Of a stretch of DNA of 64,000 nucleotides, positions 52,036 through 60,420 are shown piece by piece. Origin of the DNA: JANPPS01 sp965246925. Its GTDB lineage: Bacteria; Pseudomonadota; Alphaproteobacteria; Acetobacterales; Acetobacteraceae. Numbering within the stretch: the first letter of the stretch is position 1; the number at the start of each line of letters is the position of its first letter. Below the pieces are notes generated by a model. The model was not told where the DNA came from and did not search any database. It saw only the letters and a list, made by a program, of their open reading frames with translations. The stretch lies in the NCBI GenBank assembly GCA_965246925.1, contig OZ251994.1:2418001-2482000 (forward strand), written 5' to 3'. Made by a program: the position numbers and the translations under genes.

Positions 52036-53664
52036 ATGGATGGAGTAAGCGTCGTCACCGCACCGCAGGGTGGGGGCCTGTTAGACCGTGCCCGGACCGT
52101 GGCGCAGCCCGGCTTCAACCGCTGGCTCCTCCCTCCCTGCGCGCTGGCCATCCATCTGTGCATCGGCATGGCCTACGGCTTCTCGGTGTTCTGGCTGCCG
52201 CTCACCCGCGCCGTGAACGCCACGGCCCCCGTCTCATGCGGTCCGAACGCCACGTTGCTGAGCCGGCTGTTTGCATCCAACTGTGATTGGCTGCAGCCGG
52301 ATGTGACCATCACGTTCACGCTGTTCTTCGTCTTCCTCGGCTCCTCGGCCGCGCTATTCGGCGGCTGGCTCGAGCGGGAGGGACCGCGCAAGGCCGCTTT
52401 CGTTGCGACGCTCTGCTGGTGCGGCGGTTTCGTCATCTCGGCAGCCGGCGTCTATCTGCATCAGCTGTGGCTGATTTGGCTCGGCTCCGGCGTGATCGGC
52501 GGGCTTGGGCTGGGGCTCGGCTACATTTCGCCCGTGTCCACGCTCATCAAGTGGTTCCCGGACCGCCGCGGTATGGCGACCGGCATGGCCATCATGGGCT
52601 TCGGCGGTGGCGCGCTGATTGGCGCCCCCTTGGCGGACAAGCTGATGAACACTTTCCGGGGCCCCGGCGATGTCGGCATTTGGGAGACTTTTCTGGCGCT
52701 CGGCGCGATCTATGCGGTGTTCATGTTCGCCGGCACGTTCGGCTACCGCGTGCCGCCCGCCAACTGGGTGCCGGAGGGTTGGACGGCGCCCCCGGCCAAA
52801 AGCGGGCTGATTACCAACCGGAACGTGCACCTGCGCGACGCGCATAAGACGCCGCAATTCTGGCTGATCTGGCTCGTGCTGTGCATGAACGTCTCGGCCG
52901 GAATCGGCGTGATCGCGGTCGCGTCGCCGATGCTGCAGCAGATCTTCGGCGGCTCGCTCATCGGGCAGCCCGGGGTCCGGCTGGATGCGCTGGACGCGGC
53001 GGGGAAGATCGCGGTGGCGACTATCGGCGCCGGGTTCGTGGGCCTCACGTCGCTGTTCAACATTGGCGGACGGTTCTTCTGGGCCTCCATCTCGGACCGG
53101 ATCGGGCGGAAGACGACCTACTTCATTTTCTTCGCGCTCGGGATCGCACTCTATGCCGGGGCGCCGTTCGCGGCTGGCATCGGGTCCACGGTGCTGTTCG
53201 TGGCCGCGATGTGCGTCATCTATTCCATGTATGGCGGCGGGTTCGCCACGGTTCCGGCCTATCTTTCGGACATGTTCGGCACGCAGTTCGTAGGCGCCAT
53301 CCATGGCCGGCTGCTGACGGCCTGGTCCACCGCGGCGATCCTGGGGCCGATCGCGGTCACCTACATCACGCAATCGCAGAAAGACGCGGGCGTGCCGCCG
53401 GATCTCGTTTACAACCGGACGCTCTATGTCATGGCCGCCCTGCTGGCGATCGGCTTCGTGGCGAACCTCCTGATCCGTCCGGTGGCGGACAAGTGGTATA
53501 TGAAGGACGAAGCCGGGTCGGCGAAGGCCGTGCTGGGCCAGTCCTACGGAATCGGCCGTGGCGGTGTGACGCCGTTGGCGGTCGTGGCCTGGGCGGCGGT
53601 GGTATTGCCACTGGCCTGGGGCGTGTACGTGGCTCTTACCAAGGCATCGGTGCTGTTTCACTGA
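52036..53664 (+). CDS. OFA-family major facilitator (oxalate/formate antiporter-like)
   Basis: This 542-residue, 12-helix transporter starts at ATG 52036 behind AAGGGGAA. It has RWLLPPCALAIHLCIGMAYGFSVFWLPL, the MFS loop GGWLEREGPRKAAF, GLGLGLGYISPVSTLIKWFPDRRGMATGMAIMGFGGGALIGAPLA (the OFA signature) and SDRIGRKTTYF. Several extra helix-linking insertions (about residues 62-90) are typical of this alphaproteobacterial group. It overlaps the mmsB-like start by one base (TGATG). Linkage with fdhD suggests formate or oxalate handling. Confidence 0.9.
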   Translation: MDGVSVVTAPQGGGLLDRARTVAQPGFNRWLLPPCALAIHLCIGMAYGFSVFWLPLTRAVNATAPVSCGPNATLLSRLFASNCDWLQPDVTITFTLFFVFLGSSAALFGGWLEREGPRKAAFVATLCWCGGFVISAAGVYLHQLWLIWLGSGVIGGLGLGLGYISPVSTLIKWFPDRRGMATGMAIMGFGGGALIGAPLADKLMNTFRGPGDVGIWETFLALGAIYAVFMFAGTFGYRVPPANWVPEGWTAPPAKSGLITNRNVHLRDAHKTPQFWLIWLVLCMNVSAGIGVIAVASPMLQQIFGGSLIGQPGVRLDALDAAGKIAVATIGAGFVGLTSLFNIGGRFFWASISDRIGRKTTYFIFFALGIALYAGAPFAAGIGSTVLFVAAMCVIYSMYGGGFATVPAYLSDMFGTQFVGAIHGRLLTAWSTAAILGPIAVTYITQSQKDAGVPPDLVYNRTLYVMAALLAIGFVANLLIRPVADKWYMKDEAGSAKAVLGQSYGIGRGGVTPLAVVAWAAVVLPLAWGVYVALTKASVLFH

Positions 53665-54554
53665 TGGCCGTGGTCGCTGTCATCGGCCTGGGCAATATGG
53701 GCTTGCCGATGGCGCTGAACTTGGTGCGGGCCGGGCACCAGGTCCGCGGACACGACCGGGCGGCGGCGGCGATGCAGGGCTTGGCGGCGGGCGGCGGGCA
53801 GGCCGTGGACAGCGTGGCGGCGGCGGCGGCCGGCGCGGATACCGTGCTCACGATGCTGCCCGCCGGCGCGCATGTGCGGGCGGTGCTGGCCGAATGCTGG
53901 CCGGCCGCCGCACCCGGCACCCTGTTCATCGACAGCTCCACGATCGACGTGCAGACTGCCCGGGACATGGCGGCGGAGGCACAAGGGCGGGCCCATGTCA
54001 TGCTGGACGCACCCGTGTCCGGCGGCGCTGCCGGCGCTGCAGCCGGGACGCTTACCTTCATGGTGGGCGGGGAGCCTGCAGTGTTCGAACGGGCTCGGCC
54101 GGTGCTGTCCGCCATGGGCCGCAATATCGTGCGCGCCGGAGACGCCGGCGCCGGGCAAGCGGCCAAGCTGTGCAACAACCTGATCCTGGCCATCACCATG
54201 CTGGGCGTCGGCGAGGCGTTCGCGCTCGCGGACAGGCTGGGATTGCCGGCCCAGGCGCTGTTCGACATCAGCAGCACGTCGTCCGGCCAATGCTGGTCTC
54301 TGACTAGCTACTGCCCGGTGCCGGGCCCGGTGCCGGCGTCCCCGGCCAACCGGGACTATCAGGCCGGGTTCGCCACCGACTTGATGCTAAAGGACGTGTC
54401 GCTCGCTGTGGATGCGGCTCACGCCAGCGGCTCGGCCAGCGTGCTGGGCGCGGCGGCCCGGGATGCCTATGCGCGGCTATCAACGCTGGGCCTCGGCGGC
54501 AAGGACTTCTCGGTGGCGGCCCGGGCGATGCTAGACGGCGCCTTGGGCCGTTAG
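53664..54554 (+). CDS. mmsB: 3-hydroxyisobutyrate dehydrogenase-like protein
   Basis: This 296-residue beta-hydroxyacid dehydrogenase has VAVIGLGNMGLPMALNLVRAG (NAD binding), DAPVSGGAAGAAAGTLTFMVGG (substrate motif), the catalytic lysine in GAGQAAKLCNNLILAI and the C-terminal LMLKDVSLAVDAAHASGS. It oxidises 3-hydroxyisobutyrate (valine pathway) or a close relative such as tartronate semialdehyde's reduced form. It is coupled to the OFA transporter gene. A role in oxalate/glyoxylate metabolism is possible, but not proven by the sequence. Confidence 0.85.
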   Translation: MAVVAVIGLGNMGLPMALNLVRAGHQVRGHDRAAAAMQGLAAGGGQAVDSVAAAAAGADTVLTMLPAGAHVRAVLAECWPAAAPGTLFIDSSTIDVQTARDMAAEAQGRAHVMLDAPVSGGAAGAAAGTLTFMVGGEPAVFERARPVLSAMGRNIVRAGDAGAGQAAKLCNNLILAITMLGVGEAFALADRLGLPAQALFDISSTSSGQCWSLTSYCPVPGPVPASPANRDYQAGFATDLMLKDVSLAVDAAHASGSASVLGAAARDAYARLSTLGLGGKDFSVAARAMLDGALGR

Positions 54555-55294
54555 CCCTGGGGCGCCCCCGGACGGGCGGGGGTTGCCCCCGTCTTGCTGC
54601 CGATGATCAAGACGGGCGTGTTGGGCGGGACCCGGAAATCCGCCGTGGCTTCGATGATGCCGTCCCGCCGGGCCTCGTCGGCCGACAGGATCACCGTGCG
54701 GCGCACGAACGACAGCGCCTCTCCCTCCGACAGCCGGGTGCGCGACTTCAAGAGCCGAAGGAACGCCTGCTCATGCTGTTTCAGCTTGTCGCTGGCCTCC
54801 TGCAGGTTCTGCCCCGTCAGAAGCCCGTTGGCCTGGACCCCCGCCTCGTGGAACAGGAACGCCCCCTTCTGCACCGAATACCGCCGCTGCCCCGCCAGGA
54901 AGAAGTAACAGGCGGCGGACGCCACGATGCCCACGTTGTGCGTCACGAACGTCACGCCACGCTCGGCATGCATCTTTTCCATATAGGCGATGATCTGCTC
55001 GCCCGACGTCACCACCCCGCCCGGCGAGCTGATGCCGATGTGGATTTCCCGCGCATTCAGCGCCACCATCCGGTCCACGTCGTTGCGGAAGAAATCGGCG
55101 GTTTGCTGCAGGATCGGCGCCTGGAACAGCATGTAGCCGATATTGTCGGCATCCAGGTGGAACGGCACGTTCGCCGGGGCGGCCGGCGCGCAGCCAGAGA
55201 GCGCCGCCATCCCCAATAGGGCTGCCCTGCGTCCGAGACGGGGTGGAAGCACGTGTGATATCCTTCGCACAGGGCACCTTACCCTAGATCGCAT
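54551..55294 (-). CDS. ClpP-like serine protease-fold lipoprotein
   Basis: This protein of about 247 residues has a twin-arginine-like N-terminus with lipobox (RRAALLGMAALSGC) followed by a ClpP/SppA-type crotonase fold. ISSPGGVVTSGEQIIAYM matches the ClpP 'SPGG' motif. The nucleophile Ser is in GIVASAACYFFLAG, and the catalytic His region is AFLFHEAGVQ. Cytoplasmic ClpP lacks a lipoprotein signal, so this is a surface- or periplasm-anchored relative with unknown partner. It converges with mmsB (4-base overlap). The start is uncertain (ATG 55294 or internal GTG). Confidence 0.78.
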   Translation of the reverse strand: MRSRVRCPVRRISHVLPPRLGRRAALLGMAALSGCAPAAPANVPFHLDADNIGYMLFQAPILQQTADFFRNDVDRMVALNAREIHIGISSPGGVVTSGEQIIAYMEKMHAERGVTFVTHNVGIVASAACYFFLAGQRRYSVQKGAFLFHEAGVQANGLLTGQNLQEASDKLKQHEQAFLRLLKSRTRLSEGEALSFVRRTVILSADEARRDGIIEATADFRVPPNTPVLIIGSKTGATPARPGAPQG

Positions 55295-55309
55295 CCGCGG
55301 CACGGCCAA

Positions 55310-55588
55310 GGGCGGGCAGACAGAATCAATTCATGCCGGTTGGCAACCTGTTCCTCGGAGCAGGTCTTCACCGACCTGGTGTTCTTGCGCCAGCCGCTCA
55401 TTGCGCCGGCGCGCAACAGCCTCGTATGGCAGATTGCCAGGGAGCGGGGCGCCTTTGAGGACCGGCTACGCAGCCCTGGCGAGGATGACGTCTACGAAAA
55501 ACCGGCAATGGACGCGCTCGGGCAATAGTCGTCCGGCCAAATGGCAACACCCACAGATTCGCGGTCACTGGGCCTGAAAGGCGTGTCT
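55310..55588. other. Non-assigned gap with a 62-residue open frame of unclear status
   Basis: This 279-base stretch has no recognised gene. A plus-strand frame at 55340-55528 reads MATCSSEQVFTDLVFLRQPLIAPARNSLVWQIARERGAFEDRL, which looks protein-like (hydrophobic/charged alternation) but matches nothing I know. It could be a remnant of a longer gene, since it lies beside other degraded sequence. No terminator or promoter is visible. Confidence 0.35.
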
Positions 55589-56200
55589 CTAACGGGGTTC
55601 GAAAACCAGCACCCGGTCAGCGGCCTCACCCCACAAGGGAACCAGGACTTTTGCGTCTGGCACCAGGTCCGTAAGCCGTCCGGGGCGGAGGCGGTAGCCG
55701 TCCGCTTCCGGGCCGAGCTTTACGCTGACGATCTCATGCGGTTCCTGGATCTCAAGAACCATGCCGCCGACGAGTTGGCGCAGGCGTCCGGAGATGGCAC
55801 GTTGGCCTAGCTGCAGGTCGTCGGCGGCTGCGTGGGACTTCTGAATGAACATTATAGCCAGAGCTTGGTCCGCGTTGGGCAAGGACGGATCAACGCTTAA
55901 AAATGAGCGAGCAATGTAGCCTACCTCGTTGTCGATAGGGACGATGGCGGCAGCGACTGCTACCGTCTCTCTCGGCATCAAATTCTGACGACTTATGTTC
56001 TGCCCAAGTCCTACGACTAAGCTTGGTAACAACTTGACTGTTAAACTTGTACCATCGCCAAGCCGCAACGTAAGGTTTTCTGCATTGACCTCCAGAACTG
56101 TTCCGAGAATGTCCCGTGTACCCCAGGGACTCTGTGCTTTGACGGACAAATCTGCCATTGTAATTAGAGCCAGACTAAGGGTTATTAGAAATTGTTTCAT
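55589..56200 (-). CDS. Secreted hypothetical protein in a lower-GC patch
   Basis: This 203-residue protein starts at ATG 56200 with a signal peptide (MKQFLITLSLALITMADLSVKAQ). The N-terminal half has a beta-rich pattern (DILGTVLEVNAENLTLRLGDGTSLTVKLLPSLVV), like an OB-fold/DUF5666-type segment. The rest has alternating strands ending ADRVLVFEPR. ATG overlaps the TGA of the upstream 70-residue ORF. GC content in the 5' half is clearly lower than the window average, a sign of transfer. Function unknown. Confidence 0.72.
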   Translation of the reverse strand: MKQFLITLSLALITMADLSVKAQSPWGTRDILGTVLEVNAENLTLRLGDGTSLTVKLLPSLVVGLGQNISRQNLMPRETVAVAAAIVPIDNEVGYIARSFLSVDPSLPNADQALAIMFIQKSHAAADDLQLGQRAISGRLRQLVGGMVLEIQEPHEIVSVKLGPEADGYRLRPGRLTDLVPDAKVLVPLWGEAADRVLVFEPR

Positions 56201-56409
56201 GCTAGTTCGGCGCAAAAGTTACAATGACGGGAGGAAAATGGCCTAAACAGGGGGGTGACAATCCCAGTGACTGAATCCTGAATCTTTTGAGGTAGCTCAA
56301 ACGCAATCAGATTCATAATTTCGTCCCAACGTTTCTCATCAACAAACCGGTTATCGACGTTTTCATCCTGACGGGCTGCATGGGTGAAATTCAAGGTCAG
56401 ATGGAGCAA
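56197..56409 (-). CDS. Small hypothetical ORF coupled to the secreted protein
   Basis: This 70-residue frame reads MLHLTLNFTHAARQDENVDNRFVDEKRWDEIMNLIAFELPQKIQDSVTGI and ends with a Cys-x-x-Cys (HCNFCAELA). It has no signal peptide or known domain. Its TGA overlaps the ATG of the next gene (ATGA at 56197-56200), and it shares the lower GC. It may be a truncated gene rather than a complete one. Confidence 0.45.
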   Translation of the reverse strand: MLHLTLNFTHAARQDENVDNRFVDEKRWDEIMNLIAFELPQKIQDSVTGIVTPLFRPFSSRHCNFCAELA

Positions 56410-56523
56410 CTCATGCCAGGTTTATTCGACTGCCGACTGCGCTGAGAACACTGGAGCGATGGCAATTGCTAGATCAGTCCGCTTGCTCGGCGGACCGCTC
56501 ATGTCATTGAGTAGGTTGCTTCA

Positions 56524-56844
56524 AGCTGGCTGTTCGAAGCCTATTTCGGCCACGGCCTCGATATCGGCGATGACGGCGTGCTGGCCGATATCGCGGCGGC
56601 CGCCGGGCTCGAGCGGGAAAGCGCAGCCCGGTTCCTGGCCGGCGACGAGCTCAGGGCCCAGGTCTCGGCGGCCGACGCCCATGCCCGAGCGCAGGACCTC
56701 GCTGCCGTCCCGGCCTTCGTGCACGAGGGCGAGGTCCTGTTCGAAGGTGCGGCACCGGTCACAGTAATGGCCGAAGCACTTATAATGCGGCGTCAACGGA
56801 ACGCCATAGCCTCACAGCACCGTGAACAACATACGCCAACTTAG
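56524..56844 (+). pseudogene. Truncated DsbA/FrnE-type oxidoreductase (C-terminal remnant)
   Basis: The frame reads LFEAYFGHGLDIGDDGVLADIAAAAGLERESAARFLAGDELRAQVSAADAHARAQDLAAVPAFVHEG, then EVLFEGAAPVTVMAEALIM. This is the C-terminal half of the FrnE/2-hydroxychromene-carboxylate isomerase-like DsbA family (typical pattern: YFxxGxDIxDxxVLxxIAxxAGL ... AxxxGVxGVPxFV). The N-terminal half with the CPWC-type active site is missing upstream, where only lower-GC unrelated sequence is found. The nearest start candidate would be an internal GTG at 56578. I read it as a decayed gene. Confidence 0.7.
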
Positions 56845-56944
56845 AAGCATCTCACCTCTGTATGACGCGTTCGTGACTATGCAAGCCTACGCCGGGTCGG
56901 GTCTGTGGGTTTGTAGATGAACGTTTTTGGGAGGTCGGCACTCA

Positions 56945-58054
56945 ATGGGCGCACGGGTTTTGGTCACGGGCGGCGCGGGTTTTATCGGCTGCCATGTGTC
57001 GCGCGCCTTGCTGGAGCGGGGCTATGAGGTCCGCATTCTCGACAGCTTGATCGAGCAGGTGCACCGCAGCAGCGTGCGCAATCCCATCCTGCGGGAGACG
57101 GAGTTGATCCGGGCCGACGTGCGCAACCTCGACCGCGTGAGCCAGGCGCTGGACGGGGTGGACCACGTCATCCACCTCGCGGCCGAGGTCGGCGTCGGGC
57201 AGAGCATGTATGAAGTGGACCGCTACGTCAGCGTGAACGACCACGGCACCGCGGTGCTCGTCCAGGCCCTGATCGACCGCCCGGTGGCCCGCGTCGTCGT
57301 GGCGTCCAGCATGAGCATCTATGGCGAGGGTTTATATCGCGCCGCGGACGGGACGCTGATGGATGATGTGATCCGCCCCACCGTCCGGCACGGTGAGGCT
57401 TGGGACCCGTCCGGACCCGGCGGCGCCGCGCTCACGCCCATGGCGACGCCGGAGGGGAAGCGCCCCAACCTCGCCAGCGTGTATGCGCTCACGAAATACG
57501 TGCAGGAGAGGCTGGTGCTCACGGTCGCACCCGCCTACGGCATGCAGGGCGTGGCGCTCCGCCTGTTCAACGTGTACGGGCCCGGCCAGGCGCTCTCCAA
57601 CCCCTATACCGGCGTGCTCGCCATCTTCGCCTCCCGCCTGCTCAACCGCGAGCGGCCGATGGTGTTTGAAGATGGCGAGCAGCGGCGGGACTTCGTCCAT
57701 GTCGAGGACGTGGCACGCGCGTTCATCCTGGCGTTGGAGCACCCGCAGGCGCCGGGTCAGGTGTTCAACGTCGGCAGCGGCCGGGACGTGAGCATCAACG
57801 AGGTTGGCGTCGCCCTGGCCGAAGCGATGGGCACGCCGCACCTCACGCCCGAGGTCACCGGGCAGGCCCGGGTGGGCGATATCCGCCACTGCTTCGCCGA
57901 TGTCGGCCTGGCCCGCGCCGTGCTGGGCTTCGCGCCCCGCCGCAGCTTCGAGGATAGCCTGGGTGAGCTGGCCGATTGGGTGCAGCAGCAACAGGCCGAA
58001 GACCGCGTGCAGCATGCCCGGCAAGAACTGGCGCAGCGCGGGCTGGTCGCATGA
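56945..58054 (+). CDS. NAD-dependent epimerase/dehydratase (sugar-nucleotide SDR), first of a pair
   Basis: This 369-residue extended SDR has RVLVTGGAGFIGCHVSRALLERGYEVRILD (Rossmann), VIHLAAEVGVGQSMYEVDRYVSVN, VVASSMSIYGEG, the YALTKYVQE catalytic Tyr-x3-Lys and LRLFNVYGPGQALSNPYTGVL. It acts on a nucleotide sugar as an epimerase, dehydratase or reductase. ATG 56945 has GGGAGG about 11 bases upstream. It is the first gene of a co-directional cassette and overlaps the next SDR gene in an ATGA. Confidence 0.9.
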   Translation: MGARVLVTGGAGFIGCHVSRALLERGYEVRILDSLIEQVHRSSVRNPILRETELIRADVRNLDRVSQALDGVDHVIHLAAEVGVGQSMYEVDRYVSVNDHGTAVLVQALIDRPVARVVVASSMSIYGEGLYRAADGTLMDDVIRPTVRHGEAWDPSGPGGAALTPMATPEGKRPNLASVYALTKYVQERLVLTVAPAYGMQGVALRLFNVYGPGQALSNPYTGVLAIFASRLLNRERPMVFEDGEQRRDFVHVEDVARAFILALEHPQAPGQVFNVGSGRDVSINEVGVALAEAMGTPHLTPEVTGQARVGDIRHCFADVGLARAVLGFAPRRSFEDSLGELADWVQQQQAEDRVQHARQELAQRGLVA

Positions 58055-59088
58055 GCGGCTATGCGCTGGTGACCGGCGGCGCCGGATTCATCGGCAGCAA
58101 TCTAGCGGCGCGGCTGGCGGGAATGGGGCAGGACGTGGTGCTGTATGACGCGCTCGCCCGGCCCGGCGTCGACGCCAACCTCGCCTGGCTCCGCCGCACC
58201 TATCCGGGCCGGGTCCGGGCGGTGCTGGCCGATATCCGGGACCAGGACCGGCTGGGCCGCGTGGTGGATGACGCCGGGGTGGTGTTCCACATGGCCGCCC
58301 AGGTCGCGGTCACCACGAGCCTCGCCGACCCGGCGCTCGATTTCGAGGTGAACCTACGCGGCACGCTGAACGTGCTGGAGGCCGTACGCCGGCAGCCGGC
58401 GCCACCGCCGGTGATCTTCGCCAGCACGAACAAGGTGTATGGCAACCTGGCCGACATCCCGCTGTCCCGCAATGGCGAGGCCTATCTGCCGGCCGATCCT
58501 GATCTGCGCGCGCATGGCATCGGCGAGGAGCGGCCGCTCAGCTTCTATACCCCCTACGGCTGTTCCAAGGGTGCCGCGGACCAATACGTGCTGGACTACG
58601 CCCGCGGCTACGGCGTGCCCGCGGCGGTGCTGCGCATGAGCTGTATCTACGGCCCGCGGCAGCTGGGGACGGAGGATCAGGGATGGCTCGCGCATTTCCT
58701 GTACTGCGTCCGCGCCGGGCGCCCGATCAGCATCTTCGGGGACGGGCGGCAGGTGCGGGACGTGCTGTACGTCGATGACGCCGTGGACGCCTATGTCGGC
58801 GCCTGGGAGCGCATCGGCGAGGTGAGCGGCCAGGCGTTCAACCTGGGTGGCGGCCCGGCCAACGCAGTCACCTTGCTGCAGGTGCTGCGTGAGATCGGCC
58901 AGATCGCCGGACGCAGCCCGGAACTGCACTTCGCCGACTGGCGGCCCGGCGACCAGCGCTATTTCGTGGCCGACACCCGCGCCGTGACGCAGGCGCTGGC
59001 GCTCCGCCCGGCGCTGCCATGGACCGAAGGTCTGCGCCGCCTGTCCGACTGGATCGAGGCCGAGCAGCTGGTGGAGACCGCCGCGTGA
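58051..59088 (+). CDS. NAD-dependent epimerase, CDP-paratose/tyvelose 2-epimerase-like
   Basis: This 345-residue extended SDR has YALVTGGAGFIGSNLAARL, FHMAAQVAVTTSLADPALDFEVNLRGTLNVLEAV, FASTNKVYGN, YGCSKGAADQYVLDYARGYG (catalytic Tyr and Lys) and RMSCIYGPRQLGTEDQGWLAHF. The STNKVYG and CIYGPRQxGTEDQG motifs are those of CDP-paratose 2-epimerases (Tyv), which make dideoxy sugars. Actual substrate unproven. Its TGA overlaps the GTG start of the radical SAM gene. Confidence 0.88.
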   Translation: MSGYALVTGGAGFIGSNLAARLAGMGQDVVLYDALARPGVDANLAWLRRTYPGRVRAVLADIRDQDRLGRVVDDAGVVFHMAAQVAVTTSLADPALDFEVNLRGTLNVLEAVRRQPAPPPVIFASTNKVYGNLADIPLSRNGEAYLPADPDLRAHGIGEERPLSFYTPYGCSKGAADQYVLDYARGYGVPAAVLRMSCIYGPRQLGTEDQGWLAHFLYCVRAGRPISIFGDGRQVRDVLYVDDAVDAYVGAWERIGEVSGQAFNLGGGPANAVTLLQVLREIGQIAGRSPELHFADWRPGDQRYFVADTRAVTQALALRPALPWTEGLRRLSDWIEAEQLVETAA

Positions 59089-60404
59089 GGGTCGCGCTGA
59101 TCAACCCGGCCTGGAGCTTCGAGGGCAGCATCTACTTCGGCTGCCGCGAGCCGCATCTGCCGCTGGAACTCGGCTATTGCCAAGCCTTGCTGGAGCGGGA
59201 CGGGCATCAAGTTCTGCTGCTGGATGGGCCGCTGATGGGGCTCGATACCCAGGGGCTGGCGGCGCGGGTCCGGGCGTTCGGGCCGGATATGACCGTGGTC
59301 ACCACGGCACCCAGCTACTTGTTCTGGCGCTGCGCCCCGCCCGAGCTGCGCATCCCCCGCGCCATGCTGGGCGCCGTCGCCGGCTGCGGCATGACGGTCG
59401 CGGTCGGCCCGCACGGCTCCGCCACGCCCGGCGCCACGCTGCGCAAGCTGGGGGTGGACGTAGTGGTGATGGGTGAGTGCGAGGAGGTCGTGGCCGCCTT
59501 GGCCCAGGGCGGCATCCCCGGCGTGGTGCCCGGCACCGCCGTGCTGCGGGACGGCGCGCTGTTGCAGGCCGGCGGCCCGCAGGCCACCCGCTTCACCGAC
59601 GCGCCGGCGCTGCTTTGGCCGGCCGAATGGCTCGCCCGGCACCATCACCACCACCACCGCTACGACCGCCCGCCCACCGGCATCGGCGCCGAGGTCGAGG
59701 CGTCGCGCGGCTGTCCTTATACCTGTAGCTTCTGCGCCAAGATCGATTTCCGCGACAAATACCGCCGGCGTGATCTGGCGCCCTTGCTGGATGAGATCGA
59801 CGCGCTGATCCATCAGGGGGCGGAGTACCTCTACTTCATCGACGAGATCTTCCTGCCGAACCGCGCCCTGCTCGAGGCGCTGGTGTCGCGGCCGGTGCAG
59901 TTCGGCATCCAGACCCGCATCGACCTGTGGAAGCCGGACATGCTGGCGTTGCTGGGCCAGGCCGGCTGCGTCTCGATCGAGGCGGGGGTCGAGAGCCTGA
60001 CCGAGGCCGGGCGCGCGGCGCTGGATAAGAAATGCAAGCTGAGCACGGACGAGCTGGCCGAACTGCTGATCCTGGCCCGCTCGCACGTGCCGTTCGTGCA
60101 GGCGAACCTGCTGCAATCCGAAGGCGACGACCCGGCCCTGGTCACGGCCTGGCGCGAACGCCTGCGTGCTCAGGGTGTTTGGGCCAACGACCCGGTGCCG
60201 CTCTATCCTTACCCCAGCTCGCCCGACTACCGGCGCCTTTTCGGCTTGCCCGACGATATTGCTTGGGAGCGGGCGCATGCGCACTATCTCGGCCAGTTTA
60301 CCCGCTTTTCCGACATCCAGGACGAACGGCCCGTGCCGCTATCGGAGCTGGAGCGGGCGTGCGGATCTCCCCCCTCTTCCGCTGGCGGGAGAGGGGGTCG
60401 TTAG
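59085..60404 (+). CDS. B12-binding-domain radical SAM protein
   Basis: This 439-residue protein starts GTG 59085. Residues 1-170 form a Rossmann-like cobalamin-binding domain (LINPAWSFEGSIYFGCREPHLPLELGYCQALLERDGHQVLLLDGPL); the DxHxxG motif is absent. The radical SAM core has C210, C214, C217 in CPYTCSFC, and GVESLTEAGRAALDKK later. His186-His191 is a natural six-histidine run. The last ~10 residues come from a palindromic repeat. Class B enzymes of this type methylate or rearrange carbon centres; here a sugar or its lipid carrier is the likely target. It resembles the family catalogued as TIGR04295, recalled from memory. Confidence 0.87.
   Translation: MRVALINPAWSFEGSIYFGCREPHLPLELGYCQALLERDGHQVLLLDGPLMGLDTQGLAARVRAFGPDMTVVTTAPSYLFWRCAPPELRIPRAMLGAVAGCGMTVAVGPHGSATPGATLRKLGVDVVVMGECEEVVAALAQGGIPGVVPGTAVLRDGALLQAGGPQATRFTDAPALLWPAEWLARHHHHHHRYDRPPTGIGAEVEASRGCPYTCSFCAKIDFRDKYRRRDLAPLLDEIDALIHQGAEYLYFIDEIFLPNRALLEALVSRPVQFGIQTRIDLWKPDMLALLGQAGCVSIEAGVESLTEAGRAALDKKCKLSTDELAELLILARSHVPFVQANLLQSEGDDPALVTAWRERLRAQGVWANDPVPLYPYPSSPDYRRLFGLPDDIAWERAHAHYLGQFTRFSDIQDERPVPLSELERACGSPPSSAGGRGGR
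60371..60396. repeat. Palindromic repeat (family A, copy 3), inside the radical SAM gene
   Basis: CCCCTCTTCCGC (60371-60382) pairs with GCGGGAGAGGGG (60385-60396) across a TG loop, with a single T:G pair. Its CCCTCTTCCGCTGGCGGGA core is identical to the left arm at 7569. It encodes the C-terminal residues PSSAGGRG of the radical SAM protein. Confidence 0.8.
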
Positions 60405-60420
60405 ATCTTGATCTAGCCGC

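Noticed and set aside
52354..53661. 435-residue minus-strand frame opposite the OFA transporter
   Set aside because: It is a shadow of the transporter, with an Arg/His/Gln-rich composition.
59640..59657. His6 stretch as vector or tag contamination
   Set aside because: It lies mid-protein inside continuous native sequence with no linker or vector bases around it.
58959..60284. 441-residue minus-strand frame opposite the radical SAM gene
   Set aside because: It lies wholly across two well-supported genes and has no recognisable motifs.
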